DNA of 12,701 nucleotides from an uncultured Lachnospiraceae bacterium (GTDB lineage Bacteria; Bacillota; Clostridia; Lachnospirales; Lachnospiraceae): positions 1 through 12,701 of the forward strand of contig OMRN01000108.1 of assembly GCA_900313265.1 (NCBI GenBank), in the 5' to 3' direction. The notes under the pieces are model-generated. The model was not told where the DNA came from and did not search any database. It saw only the letters and a list, made by a program, of their open reading frames with translations. Position 1 is the first letter of the stretch, and each line of letters begins with the position of its first letter. The translations under genes were made by a program, and so were the position numbers. Below, one piece after another: positions 1-6,634 of the stretch.

Positions 1-881
1 CCGAGAGGAATATAGATGTAGTCGCGAAACCAGGTGGACAGCGAGATATGCCAGCGGCGCCAGAAATCCGTAATGGAAGTGGCACACAGAGGATAGTTGA
101 AGTTTTCGGGAAAATGGAAACCGAGCATCTGCCCGAGTCCGATAGCCATATCGCTGTAGGCACTGAAATCATAATAAAGCTGAAGAGTAAAGCATAATAA
201 TCCGAGCCATGCCGTAACCGTGCTTATGTTTTCCGCACCGCGAATGGAGTCCCACAGGGCACCGATCTGGTTCGCGATTAAGATTTTTCTCATCAGTCCC
301 ATTAAGAAACGCTTAAAGCCGAGTACGAATCCGCTTTCTTTGATTTCACGCTTGTGGAGTTCTTCCTGTACGGTGGAGAAGCGCACGATGGGACCCGCGA
401 TTAACTGCGGGAACATGGAAACATAGGTCAGATACGTAAAATAGTTACGCTCTGCCTTTACACGTTTCTTATATACATCAATGGAATAACTCATGGTCTG
501 GAATGTGTAGAAACTGATGCCGATCGGAAGGGCAATGCCCGGAAGTTCGGCGTTAAAAGGCGTAATATGATTAAAGATTCCGACGGCAAAATCCGCATAT
601 TTGAAAAATGCCAGAAGCGACAGATTAATGCCGATGGCCGTGAATAAGAAAATTCTTCTGCGAAGAGTGGTGGTTCCGAATTTTTCCAGTAAAATACCGT
701 CTAAATAATCCACGAATGCCGAAAAAAGCATCAAAAGAATATATACCGGCTCGCCCCATGCATAAAAAACAAGACTAAAAACCAATAAAACATAGTTTTT
801 GGCCTTGAAGGGGAAAAGATAATATAAAATTAAAAATGCCGGTAAAAAGAAAAACAAAAACGGCAGACTACTGAAAACCAT
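1..881 (-). CDS. MBOAT-family membrane acyltransferase (AlgI-like), 3' end cut off by window edge
   Basis: The gene begins at ATG 881-879 and stays open through 293 codons to the left edge, so the C-terminal part is missing. The N-terminus is strongly hydrophobic (MVFSSLPFLFFFLPAFLILY) and several further membrane segments follow. Family landmarks seen are GISFYTFQTMSYSIDVY (about residues 121-137), FPQLIAGPIVRF (157-168), LQLYYDFSAYSDMAIGLG (233-250) and FWRRWHISLSTWFRDYIYIPL (273-293). These are typical of the AlgI/PatA-like branch of membrane-bound O-acyltransferases, which move acetyl groups from cytoplasmic donors across the membrane to modify extracellular polymers. The first conserved His is visible (H278 in WRRWH); the second, usually taken as catalytic, would lie beyond the edge. 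The gene starts 3 nt after the stop of the DUF4358 gene, so the two are almost certainly co-transcribed and probably translationally coupled. The polymer modified cannot be read from the sequence. The family call is very secure. Confidence 0.95.
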   Translation of the reverse strand, partial: MVFSSLPFLFFFLPAFLILYYLFPFKAKNYVLLVFSLVFYAWGEPVYILLMLFSAFVDYLDGILLEKFGTTTLRRRIFLFTAIGINLSLLAFFKYADFAVGIFNHITPFNAELPGIALPIGISFYTFQTMSYSIDVYKKRVKAERNYFTYLTYVSMFPQLIAGPIVRFSTVQEELHKREIKESGFVLGFKRFLMGLMRKILIANQIGALWDSIRGAENISTVTAWLGLLCFTLQLYYDFSAYSDMAIGLGQMLGFHFPENFNYPLCATSITDFWRRWHISLSTWFRDYIYIPL

Positions 882-884
882 ACA

Positions 885-1442
885 TTACCTGCCGGATAAA
901 GAATCCGTAATAATCTTTTCGATTCCCGATGCATCCGGTGAAATCACCAGATAAAGCACATTGCCGTCTTTCTTAACAGAAGCGGCCTTAATCATATCGG
1001 CCTGATCGGGAAGGTAGGAGAGCATTTCCGGGGAGGAAAGCTGTCCCAAAACAGCATCTAATTTTTCTTCGATTTCGGGAATGTTGTCTTCGGAAGCAAC
1101 TTCCAGAATGATGACACGGTCCGCATGTACTTCGTCCGCTTCGGCAAAAACGTAATTGGAAAGCATGGAAGCATCGATTCCGTAATAATTCATCAGCCAG
1201 TCGTCATCCGCTTCGTACATGGAGTCGGGAAGTGTGTAGGAAGACTGAATTTTAGCATATATTTCCGAAGGGGTTGCGGCAGCGTTTTCCGTTCCGATAC
1301 CGTCTTCGGAAGTACCTGTTGAAGGTGTATCGATAACGGTTACGGAAGAGGGTTCCGACGTTGCCGGTTTATTTGAACTTGTACATCCGGCAAGTGCTGC
1401 TGCCGAAAGAATTGCGAGTGTTATTATAATTGTCTTTTTCAT
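885..1442 (-). CDS. DUF4358-type lipoprotein
   Basis: This 185-residue protein starts with a lipoprotein signal (MKKTIIITLAILSAAALAGC; lipobox LAGC, lipidated Cys20), so it should be anchored on the outer face of the membrane. A Ser/Thr/Pro-rich linker (about 21-56) leads into a compact domain (about 58-170). That domain has DUF4358 hallmarks: a predicted helix, LPDSMYEADDDWLMNYYGID (71-90), a segment about building the domain core around RVIILEVASEDNIPEIEEKL, then YLPDQADMIKAASVKKDGNVLYLVIS. The start is supported by GGAG six bases before ATG 1442-1440. It sits between the SGNH lipoprotein gene and the MBOAT gene in one leftward operon. DUF4358 has no assigned biochemical role that I know of. 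From context I infer an accessory or chaperone for the surface-acylation machinery. No catalytic motif is visible. Confidence 0.85.
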   Translation of the reverse strand: MKKTIIITLAILSAAALAGCTSSNKPATSEPSSVTVIDTPSTGTSEDGIGTENAAATPSEIYAKIQSSYTLPDSMYEADDDWLMNYYGIDASMLSNYVFAEADEVHADRVIILEVASEDNIPEIEEKLDAVLGQLSSPEMLSYLPDQADMIKAASVKKDGNVLYLVISPDASGIEKIITDSLSGR

Positions 1443-1443
1443 G

Positions 1444-1503
1444 TTATTCTCCAGATTTTATAATTTCGTTTTTCTTGATTGTATTCGCTTTTATCATTTT
1501 CAT
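1444..1503 (-). other. Possible 19-codon mini-ORF bridging two operon genes
   Basis: Directly after the TAG stop of the SGNH gene (1506-1504) comes an in-frame ATG (1503-1501). It opens a 19-codon frame beginning MKMIKANTIKK and ending at TAA 1446-1444, one base before the ATG of the DUF4358 gene. It is either chance, a coupling peptide, or a C-terminal extension reached by TAG read-through. There is no separate strong ribosome binding site for it. The GGAG inside its 3' end serves the DUF4358 start. Confidence 0.2.
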
Positions 1504-2550
1504 CTAATCAGAGATGACCGTATTATCGCCGGTCCCGTCACTTGCAGCAGCACCGGAAGAAATCATCATGTTCTGAAGCGGAGTATCGTTAAATCCCAAA
1601 CGGTCCGCTGCATAGCGGATTAACATCAGCCGCCATACATCATAAGCGGACATGGTTTCATGAAGAAAACCGTCGCTGCAGTACTCCGGCGCAAGATTGC
1701 CCGCACCGTCGGAGAGGATGTTGGCCATATCGATATAACCGACGTTATTCTGTGCTGCCATATCCCGGACGGATGCATTGAAAGCGGCAAGATTATCGTT
1801 ATTCAAACCGCCTTTGCCGCAGTCTTTTAATGTATAGGTTGCACTGATAATCGTAATATCGGCGTCCGGAGAGTATTCGCGGATTTTGGCAATTAACTGC
1901 GGATATAAATCCAGAGCCTCCTGCATGCCGATGCCGACATCGTTGATGCCGTAGAAGAGGAATACGCGGTTGGCCCCCATCATCTGAATGGATTCCCAGA
2001 CCGGATACTGCTGTCCCTGATACAAAGGATGCACACTCTGATCGCTGACCGGCCAGAATGAGTTGTGAAGCGAAAGTGAGCCGGCAGCTAAGAAGTTCAT
2101 CTGATGAATCAAAGGATCTTCACTTTTGGCTGCATAGTTTCTGAAACCGAGTAAAACCGAATCCCCGACAAAAACCGAATTGGAGTAGAAGTCGTTGATT
2201 GCCGCCATCTGCTCATCGGTATACTGCATGCTGTTTAAAACCGCCATATTATCGGCAATTGCCTGGGCGCGCGCGGTGTTGTCTGCCGGCGGTGCCTGTT
2301 CGTAGGATGAATCTTTCGAAGAATCATTTTCGATTGCAAGATCGGAGGATTCTTCCGAAGGTTCTTCCGAAACGGCTTCCGGCATAAAACGGTCGGTAAA
2401 ATCGACAATCCGGACTTCCGGTTTCGTCTCTTCCGAGGCGGTTATTTCCGATGTATTTATTTCCGAATTTTCCGGCACTTCCTTACAGCCGCAAAGGCTG
2501 AAAGCACGCAGTACCGAAAAAAGAAGGATGATTCCGCTTTTATGTTTCAT
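1504..2550 (-). CDS. SGNH/GDSL-family hydrolase-like lipoprotein, likely O-acetyl transfer partner
   Basis: The protein has 348 residues from ATG 2550-2548. This start is chosen because GGAG lies seven bases upstream and the protein then begins with a clean lipoprotein signal (MKHKSGIILLFSVL...LCGC, Cys22 lipidated). An upstream in-frame ATG at 2595 would put a charged 15-residue stretch before the signal. Residues 25-90 are an acidic, Ser/Glu-rich linker. The SGNH fold follows: block I FVGDSVLLGF with nucleophile Ser131; a probable oxyanion segment near 153-160; block III FYGINDVG with Asn203; and block V SDGFLHET with Asp293 and His297. SGNH proteins beside MBOAT genes (AlgJ/AlgX, OatA- and PatB-type systems) usually transfer or remove acetyl groups on extracellular glycans, and I infer that role here. 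It is the first gene of the operon. A simple secreted esterase is the main alternative. Confidence 0.85.
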   Translation of the reverse strand: MKHKSGIILLFSVLRAFSLCGCKEVPENSEINTSEITASEETKPEVRIVDFTDRFMPEAVSEEPSEESSDLAIENDSSKDSSYEQAPPADNTARAQAIADNMAVLNSMQYTDEQMAAINDFYSNSVFVGDSVLLGFRNYAAKSEDPLIHQMNFLAAGSLSLHNSFWPVSDQSVHPLYQGQQYPVWESIQMMGANRVFLFYGINDVGIGMQEALDLYPQLIAKIREYSPDADITIISATYTLKDCGKGGLNNDNLAAFNASVRDMAAQNNVGYIDMANILSDGAGNLAPEYCSDGFLHETMSAYDVWRLMLIRYAADRLGFNDTPLQNMMISSGAAASDGTGDNTVISD

Positions 2551-2647
2551 CTGCTGTCTCCGAGGGCTATGCGATATGCCTCTGCCGGCATTCATAACCC
2601 GTTCTTTTTATTCCCCTTCAATACAACCGCACAAAAAAGCATCATCT

Positions 2648-2676
2648 ATTATACTCTATCCGTTTTCAAAAAACAA
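2648..2676 (-). promoter_or_regulatory. Sigma-A-type promoter for the leftward surface-acylation operon
   Basis: On the minus strand a perfect -10 TATAAT (2653-2648) stands 17 bp from a weaker -35 TTGTTT (2676-2671). Transcription would start near 2641, about 90 bases before the ATG at 2550. The perfect hexamer, ideal spacing and position upstream of the first operon gene support it; the -35 matches consensus at only three positions. Confidence 0.7.
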
Positions 2677-2678
2677 CC

Positions 2679-2699
2679 GTACCGATTTTAAATCGGAAC
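2679..2699. promoter_or_regulatory. 21-bp imperfect palindrome, candidate operator between divergent promoters
   Basis: The core is CCGATTT-T-AAATCGG (2682-2696), a perfect 7-bp inverted repeat around one central base. Two more complementary pairs lie outside one mismatch, giving GT.CCGATTT/AAATCGG.AC. It sits between the -35 of the leftward promoter (2671-2676) and the -35 of the rightward candidate promoter (2700-2705), where a dimeric regulator could control both. It does not match the CodY consensus or any operator I can name. Confidence 0.45.
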
Positions 2700-2729
2700 T
2701 TGCAAATAGTGAGTCTTCGGGTGTAAAAT
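2700..2729 (+). promoter_or_regulatory. Candidate promoter for ilvE
   Basis: TTGCAA (2700-2705) and TAAAAT (2724-2729) are separated by 18 bp and match the sigma-A hexamers at four and five positions. Transcription would start near 2736, leaving about 108 bases of leader before ilvE. I saw no T-box features (no specifier stem or conserved T-box antiterminator sequence) in this leader. The call is moderate; AT-rich alternatives nearby are possible. Confidence 0.5.
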
Positions 2730-2776
2730 ATTTTGTATTTACAAAGCACGCGTTCATAACCGGGAGGCGAAAGTGA

Positions 2777-2839
2777 ATGCGTACCGGTTATTTAAATATC
2801 CTGCCGGATAAAGGAAAAGGCGGGCTGAAAGGAGATTAG
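2777..2839 (+). CDS. Candidate 20-residue leader peptide upstream of ilvE
   Basis: ATG 2777-2779 opens a 20-codon frame (begins MRTGYLNILPDKGKGG) ending at TAG 2837-2839, four bases before the ilvE ATG. It has a good ribosome binding site of its own, GGGAGG at 2762-2767, nine bases upstream. The ilvE Shine-Dalgarno (AAGGAG 2829-2834) lies inside its last codons, so ribosomes translating it would cover or open that site. The peptide contains Leu-Asn-Ile-Leu but no long run of branched-chain codons as in classical attenuators. A GTG at 2773 in another frame could instead start a 12-codon peptide. It is supported only by position and ribosome binding site. Confidence 0.35.
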   Translation: MRTGYLNILPDKGKGGLKGD

Positions 2840-2843
2840 AAGG

Positions 2844-3866
2844 ATGAGTAAGAACATTGACTGGGCAAATTTGGGATTTGGCTACATCGAGACCGATTAT
2901 CGTTATGTTTCCAAATTCAAAGACGGAAAGTGGGACGAAGGAGCGCTTATTACCGATGCAAACATTGTGCTTAATGAGTGCGCATGCGTTTTCCAGTATT
3001 CACAGTCCTGTTTTGAAGGACTGAAGGCATATTATACGAAGGAAGGAAAAATCGTATGTTTCCGTCCGGACATGAATGCGGAGCGTATGTATGATTCCGC
3101 CATCCGCCTTGAAATGCCGCCTTTCCCGAAGGAGCAGTTTATGGATGCGGTTAAGAAGGTTGTTTCTGCAAACAAAGAATTCGTTCCTCCTTACGGAACC
3201 GGCGCAAGCCTTTATTTAAGACCGTTCATGATCGGAACCAATTCCGTTATCGGTGTTAAGCCTGCGGAAGAATATGAATTCAGAATTCTGGTTACACCCG
3301 TAGGACCTTATTTCAAGGGCGGTGCAAAGCCGATTTCCATCAAGGTTTCGGATTATGACCGTGCGGCCCCGAACGGAACCGGAAATATCAAGGCAGGTCT
3401 TAACTATGCAATGAGCTTATATCCGATTCAGTTAGCACATAAAGAAGGATTTGCGGAGAATATGTACTTAGATCCAAAGACCCGTACAAAGGTCGAGGAG
3501 ACCGGCGGTGCAAACTTCATCTTCATTACGAAGGACGGCACGCTTGTTACACCGAAGTCGGACAGCATTTTACCTTCCATCACCAGAAGAAGCATCTGCT
3601 ACGTAGCGGAGCATTATCTCGGAATGAAGGTTGAGCACAGAGAGGTTCTCTTCGAAGAAGTAAAGGACTTTGCGGAATGCGGACTTTGCGGAACCGCAGC
3701 GGTTGTATCTCCGGTAGGCCACATTTTCGATCACGGAAAAGATATCTATTTCCCGAGCGGAATGGAAGAGATGGGACCTTGGACAAAGAAGATTTACGAT
3801 ACCTTAACCGGCATCCAGAGATGCGAAATCGAAGCACCCGAAGGATGGATTGTGGAAATCGAATAG
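2844..3866 (+). CDS. ilvE: Branched-chain amino acid aminotransferase
   Basis: This is a 340-residue class IV PLP-dependent aminotransferase that interconverts Leu, Ile and Val with their 2-oxo acids using 2-oxoglutarate/glutamate in the cytoplasm. Visible family signatures are CFEGLKAYYT (about 56-65), the phosphate-site region NAERMYDSAIRL (78-89), NIKAGLNYAMSLYP with the PLP Schiff-base lysine Lys183, VEETGGANFIFI with Glu219, LPSITRRSI (243-251), and CGLCGTAAVVSPVG (279-292). Length and motifs fit the larger BCAT type shared with eukaryotes rather than the roughly 300-residue E. coli form. The start is supported by AAGGAG at 2829-2834, nine bases upstream. It appears to be a single-gene unit: a divergent operon lies upstream and a strong terminator begins ten bases after the stop. 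A short leader ORF may modulate its translation. Confidence 0.97.
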   Translation: MSKNIDWANLGFGYIETDYRYVSKFKDGKWDEGALITDANIVLNECACVFQYSQSCFEGLKAYYTKEGKIVCFRPDMNAERMYDSAIRLEMPPFPKEQFMDAVKKVVSANKEFVPPYGTGASLYLRPFMIGTNSVIGVKPAEEYEFRILVTPVGPYFKGGAKPISIKVSDYDRAAPNGTGNIKAGLNYAMSLYPIQLAHKEGFAENMYLDPKTRTKVEETGGANFIFITKDGTLVTPKSDSILPSITRRSICYVAEHYLGMKVEHREVLFEEVKDFAECGLCGTAAVVSPVGHIFDHGKDIYFPSGMEEMGPWTKKIYDTLTGIQRCEIEAPEGWIVEIE

Positions 3867-3875
3867 TTTATATAA

Positions 3876-3924
3876 GGGTGACAGGCACTTTTGCTCCAAA
3901 AGTGCCTGTCACCCATTTTTTTTT
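3876..3924 (+). terminator. Strong intrinsic terminator of ilvE
   Basis: A perfect 18-bp stem, GGGTGACAGGCACTTTTG (3876-3893) with its exact complement at 3897-3914, encloses the three-base loop CTC. It is followed by A and nine T residues (3916-3924). It begins ten bases after the ilvE stop. No comparable T tract exists on the opposite strand, so it should work rightwards only. The stem is unusually long and perfect for an ordinary terminator, which suggests it derives from a dispersed repeat element. Confidence 0.93.
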
Positions 3925-3953
3925 GCCTTTTGCTCCAAAAGTGCCTGTCACCC
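3888..3953 (+). repeat. 27-bp direct repeat: duplicated right arm of the terminator hairpin
   Basis: The 27 bases at 3888-3914 recur exactly at 3927-3953 (CTTTTGCTCCAAAAGTGCC...GTCACCC), offset by 39 bp. The second copy is also followed by T runs (3954-3958 and 3964-3970). The single left arm at 3876-3893 could therefore pair with either right arm, giving two mutually exclusive terminator hairpins. The GTGACAGGCAC / GTGCCTGTCAC core resembles palindromic repeats I recall from other Firmicute genomes; this is from memory and unverified. Confidence 0.85.
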
Positions 3954-3971
3954 TTTTTCACCCTTTTTTTC

Positions 3972-4000
3972 TTTATTTTTACCCTGTTTTTTGGTATAAT
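3972..4000 (+). promoter_or_regulatory. Extended -10 promoter for the MMPL operon
   Basis: TGGTATAAT (3992-4000) is a perfect extended -10 element (TGn plus TATAAT). A weak -35, TTTATT (3972-3977), lies 17 bp upstream, overlapping the T-rich tail of the preceding terminator region. Transcription would start near 4007, about 66 bases before the MMPL gene. This is the only clear promoter seen for the rightward genes up to the window end. Confidence 0.7.
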
Positions 4001-4072
4001 TACCGTGTATGCAAACTGCGTGTCAAAGACCTGTTCGGGACGGCGGAAAAATCACAAGGTGGCTTAGCTTAA

Positions 4073-6634
4073 ATGAGTGACGGCAAACAGAAAACAAACG
4101 AGAAAAAAGAAAACAATTTTATGCTGAAAGTGGCAACTTTCATCGTAGACAGAAGAAACCTGTTTTTTCTTTTATTCGGCATTGCGATTATCTTCAGTCT
4201 GATTGCATCTCGCTGGGTGAAGGTTGAGAATGACTTGAAAAAATACCTGCCGGATACGGCGGAAACATCCGTAGGATTAAAACTGATGGACGAGCAGTTT
4301 ATCACATACGGATCCGCGGATGTGATGGTGACGAACATCACTCTTGAAGAAGCAAAAAAGATCAATGAGATTCTGGAGAGCAGAGACGATATCTACATGG
4401 TAAGTTTCGATGAATCGTCGGAGCATTACAACAATTTTTCCGCTCTTTACAATATCACTTTTTCGTATCCCGAAACAGATGAGCGTGCGATTACGGCACT
4501 TGAGGACGTTCAGAATGAACTGGAAGGATATGATATTTACGTATCGACGACGCTCGGGGACCAGAGAGCGGAACTGGTTAATCATGAAATGGATATCGTC
4601 AGCATTCTGGTTGCCGTTGTTGTACTGACGGTTTTAATTCTCACGTCCCAGACCTATGCGGAAGTTCCGGTTCTGTTAATTACGTTCGGTGCCAGTGCGC
4701 TTTTGAGTGCCGGAACCAATTTCTTGTTCGGAACCATTTCCTACATATCCGATTCGGTAACGATTGTGCTTCAGCTGGCGTTGTCGGTTGACTATGCCAT
4801 CATCCTTTGCAACCGCTACAAGGAAGAGCATCAGAATCTTCCGGTCAGGGAAGCGGATATTATTGCACTGAGCAAAGCCATTCCCGAGATTTTTGCAAGT
4901 TCCTTAACCACCATCGGCGGTCTGGTTGCCATGATGTTCATGAAATTCAAAATCGGTCCCGATCTGGCCATGTGCTTAATCAAGGCAATTTTTTTAAGCC
5001 TGCTTTCCGTATTCACACTGATGCCGGGGCTTTTAATCCTGTTCGGACCGTGGATGGATAAAACGAAGCATAAAAGTTTTATCCCGAATATTCCGTTTGT
5101 CGGGAAGTTCGACTATCATACGCGATTTTTCATTGCACCGCTTTTTGTCGTTATTATTGTTGCGGCGTTCCTGATTCAGAGACACTGTCCCATTGTGTAC
5201 GGCGAGTCGCTGATTGAAACCTCGATTCAGAATGAAGTGCAGATTGCCGAAGAGAGGATTGCAGAAAGTTTCGGCAAATCCAATGTGCTCGCACTGATTG
5301 TGCCGGCCGGAAATTATGAAACGGAACGGAAACTTTTAAACGAACTGGAAAAACATCCGGAGGTTGATTATACGCAGGGACTTTGCAATACGGAAGCCAT
5401 GGACGGTTATATGCTTACGGATATGCTCACCGCCCGTGAATTCTCGGAACTGATGGATGTGGACTACGAAGTGGCCGAACTGCTTTACATGGCTTATGCC
5501 GTGAACGATGAGAACTACGCAAAAATCGTAAACGGTTTTTCCGGCTATAAAATTTCCTTAATTGACAGCGTCATGTTCCTCTATGACGAAGTGGAAGAAG
5601 GTTATGTTACGCTGGATTCCGAAACGGAAGAAACGCTCCGGGATGCATATAACAAAATGAAAATGGCGAAAGAACAGCTGCAGGGCGAAGACTACAGCCG
5701 TATGCTTGTTTATTTAACCCTTCCGGAAGAGGGAGACGAGACGTTCTCATTCCTTGACCAAATGCACATCATTGCCGGGAAGTATTACGATAAGGACAAT
5801 GTCTATGTAATCGGAAATGCCACCAGCGATTACGATTTGAAGAAATCATACGAAACCGACAGCAAGGTAACAAGCGTAATCTCCATTCTGGCGGTACTGG
5901 CGGTGCTTCTATTCACCTTCTTATCAGCGGGCATGCCGGTACTGTTAATTCTCGTTATACAGGGCGCCATCTGGCTGAATTTCGCATTCCCGGCACTGGA
6001 ACATAAGAATCTGTTCTTTTTAAGTTACATGATTGTAAGTTCCATTCAGATGGGTGCGAATATCGATTATGCGATTGTTATTTCCGGCCGGTATACCGAA
6101 GAGCGTAAATACCGTCTGAAGAAGGAAGCAATTATCGAAACCCTCAATTTCGCATTTCCGACCATCATTACGTCCGGTTCCATGATGATCCTCTCCGGAT
6201 TTTTCATCGGAAAAATGACTTCAAACGGAGCCATCAGCGGAATCGGTGAGAGCCTTGCGAGAGGTACGATTATTTCCATTCTGCTTGTTATGTTTGTCCT
6301 TCCCCAGATTCTGATGGTGGGCGAGAAGATTATCGAGAAAACCAGTTTCAAATTCTCATCGCCGATTAAACTTACCAGAAGATTCGGTACCGTTCGTGTG
6401 GACGGTCTGGTCAGAGGCCATGTAAACGGTACGGTCGTGGGTACCATGCACGCCATTGTCAAGGGTGAAGTAAATGCCGTTGTTACGATGGGTGAAATGA
6501 CCGGGCCGGTTGAAGAGGGTGATGAAGAAAGTTTGACACAGGACAATCCGGGTCTTCTTCCCGGAGATATTGTTGAAATGCCGTCGGAAGAACAGACGGA
6601 AATATCGGGAGAGGAGGGTGATGACAATGCGTAA
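4073..6634 (+). CDS. MMPL/RND-family membrane transporter with Gly/Val-repeat tail
   Basis: This 853-residue proton-driven exporter has the usual duplicated RND layout. TM1 is at about 28-45, followed by an extracellular domain (about 48-172). A bundle of helices (about 174-192, 197-218, 226-246, 272-290, 299-325) comes next, then TM7 (350-367), a second extracellular domain (about 370-595), and a second bundle (598-616, 619-640, 647-670, 694-713, 728-750). The paired Asp-Tyr motifs of MMPL proton relay helices are present in both halves: LSVDYAIILCNRY (Asp240) and ANIDYAIVISGRY (Asp665). After the last helix comes an unusual Gly/Val repeat segment (about 771-812) and an acidic, Glu-rich tail to 853. 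AAGGTGG at 4056-4062 precedes the ATG. Substrates of MMPL proteins are typically lipids or glycolipids; the one here is unknown. It overlaps the next gene by 8 nt, so the two proteins are likely made together. Confidence 0.93.
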   Translation: MSDGKQKTNEKKENNFMLKVATFIVDRRNLFFLLFGIAIIFSLIASRWVKVENDLKKYLPDTAETSVGLKLMDEQFITYGSADVMVTNITLEEAKKINEILESRDDIYMVSFDESSEHYNNFSALYNITFSYPETDERAITALEDVQNELEGYDIYVSTTLGDQRAELVNHEMDIVSILVAVVVLTVLILTSQTYAEVPVLLITFGASALLSAGTNFLFGTISYISDSVTIVLQLALSVDYAIILCNRYKEEHQNLPVREADIIALSKAIPEIFASSLTTIGGLVAMMFMKFKIGPDLAMCLIKAIFLSLLSVFTLMPGLLILFGPWMDKTKHKSFIPNIPFVGKFDYHTRFFIAPLFVVIIVAAFLIQRHCPIVYGESLIETSIQNEVQIAEERIAESFGKSNVLALIVPAGNYETERKLLNELEKHPEVDYTQGLCNTEAMDGYMLTDMLTAREFSELMDVDYEVAELLYMAYAVNDENYAKIVNGFSGYKISLIDSVMFLYDEVEEGYVTLDSETEETLRDAYNKMKMAKEQLQGEDYSRMLVYLTLPEEGDETFSFLDQMHIIAGKYYDKDNVYVIGNATSDYDLKKSYETDSKVTSVISILAVLAVLLFTFLSAGMPVLLILVIQGAIWLNFAFPALEHKNLFFLSYMIVSSIQMGANIDYAIVISGRYTEERKYRLKKEAIIETLNFAFPTIITSGSMMILSGFFIGKMTSNGAISGIGESLARGTIISILLVMFVLPQILMVGEKIIEKTSFKFSSPIKLTRRFGTVRVDGLVRGHVNGTVVGTMHAIVKGEVNAVVTMGEMTGPVEEGDEESLTQDNPGLLPGDIVEMPSEEQTEISGEEGDDNA
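6612..6617 (+). promoter_or_regulatory. Ribosome binding site that sets the start of the GLUG protein gene
   Basis: A perfect AGGAGG lies inside the 3' end of the MMPL gene. It is nine bases from ATG 6627 but only three from ATG 6621, so 6627 is the better start. The resulting 8-nt overlap with the MMPL stop (6632-6634) suggests translational coupling. Confidence 0.8.

Noticed and set aside
2551..2595. A start for the SGNH protein at the upstream in-frame ATG 2595
   Set aside because: It has a poor ribosome binding site and places 15 charged residues before an otherwise clean lipoprotein signal; ATG 2550 has GGAG at seven bases.
2730..2843. T-box or other amino-acid riboswitch upstream of ilvE
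   Set aside because: The leader is only about 108 bases, with no conserved T-box sequence, specifier stem or terminator/antiterminator pair that I could find.
3876..3953. CRISPR-like repeat
   Set aside because: There are only two copies, they are 39 bp apart, and one forms half of a perfect hairpin terminator; there is no spacer series or cas gene.
3677..4072. 131-codon plus-strand frame across the ilvE end, terminator and MMPL leader
   Set aside because: It overlaps ilvE out of frame, reads through the terminator hairpin and its repeat, and has low-complexity basic composition.
6570..6626. A start for the GLUG protein at ATG 6570 or ATG 6621
   Set aside because: ATG 6570 would add a basic stretch before the signal peptide and overlap the MMPL gene by 65 nt. 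ATG 6621 is only three bases from AGGAGG; ATG 6627 has nine-base spacing.
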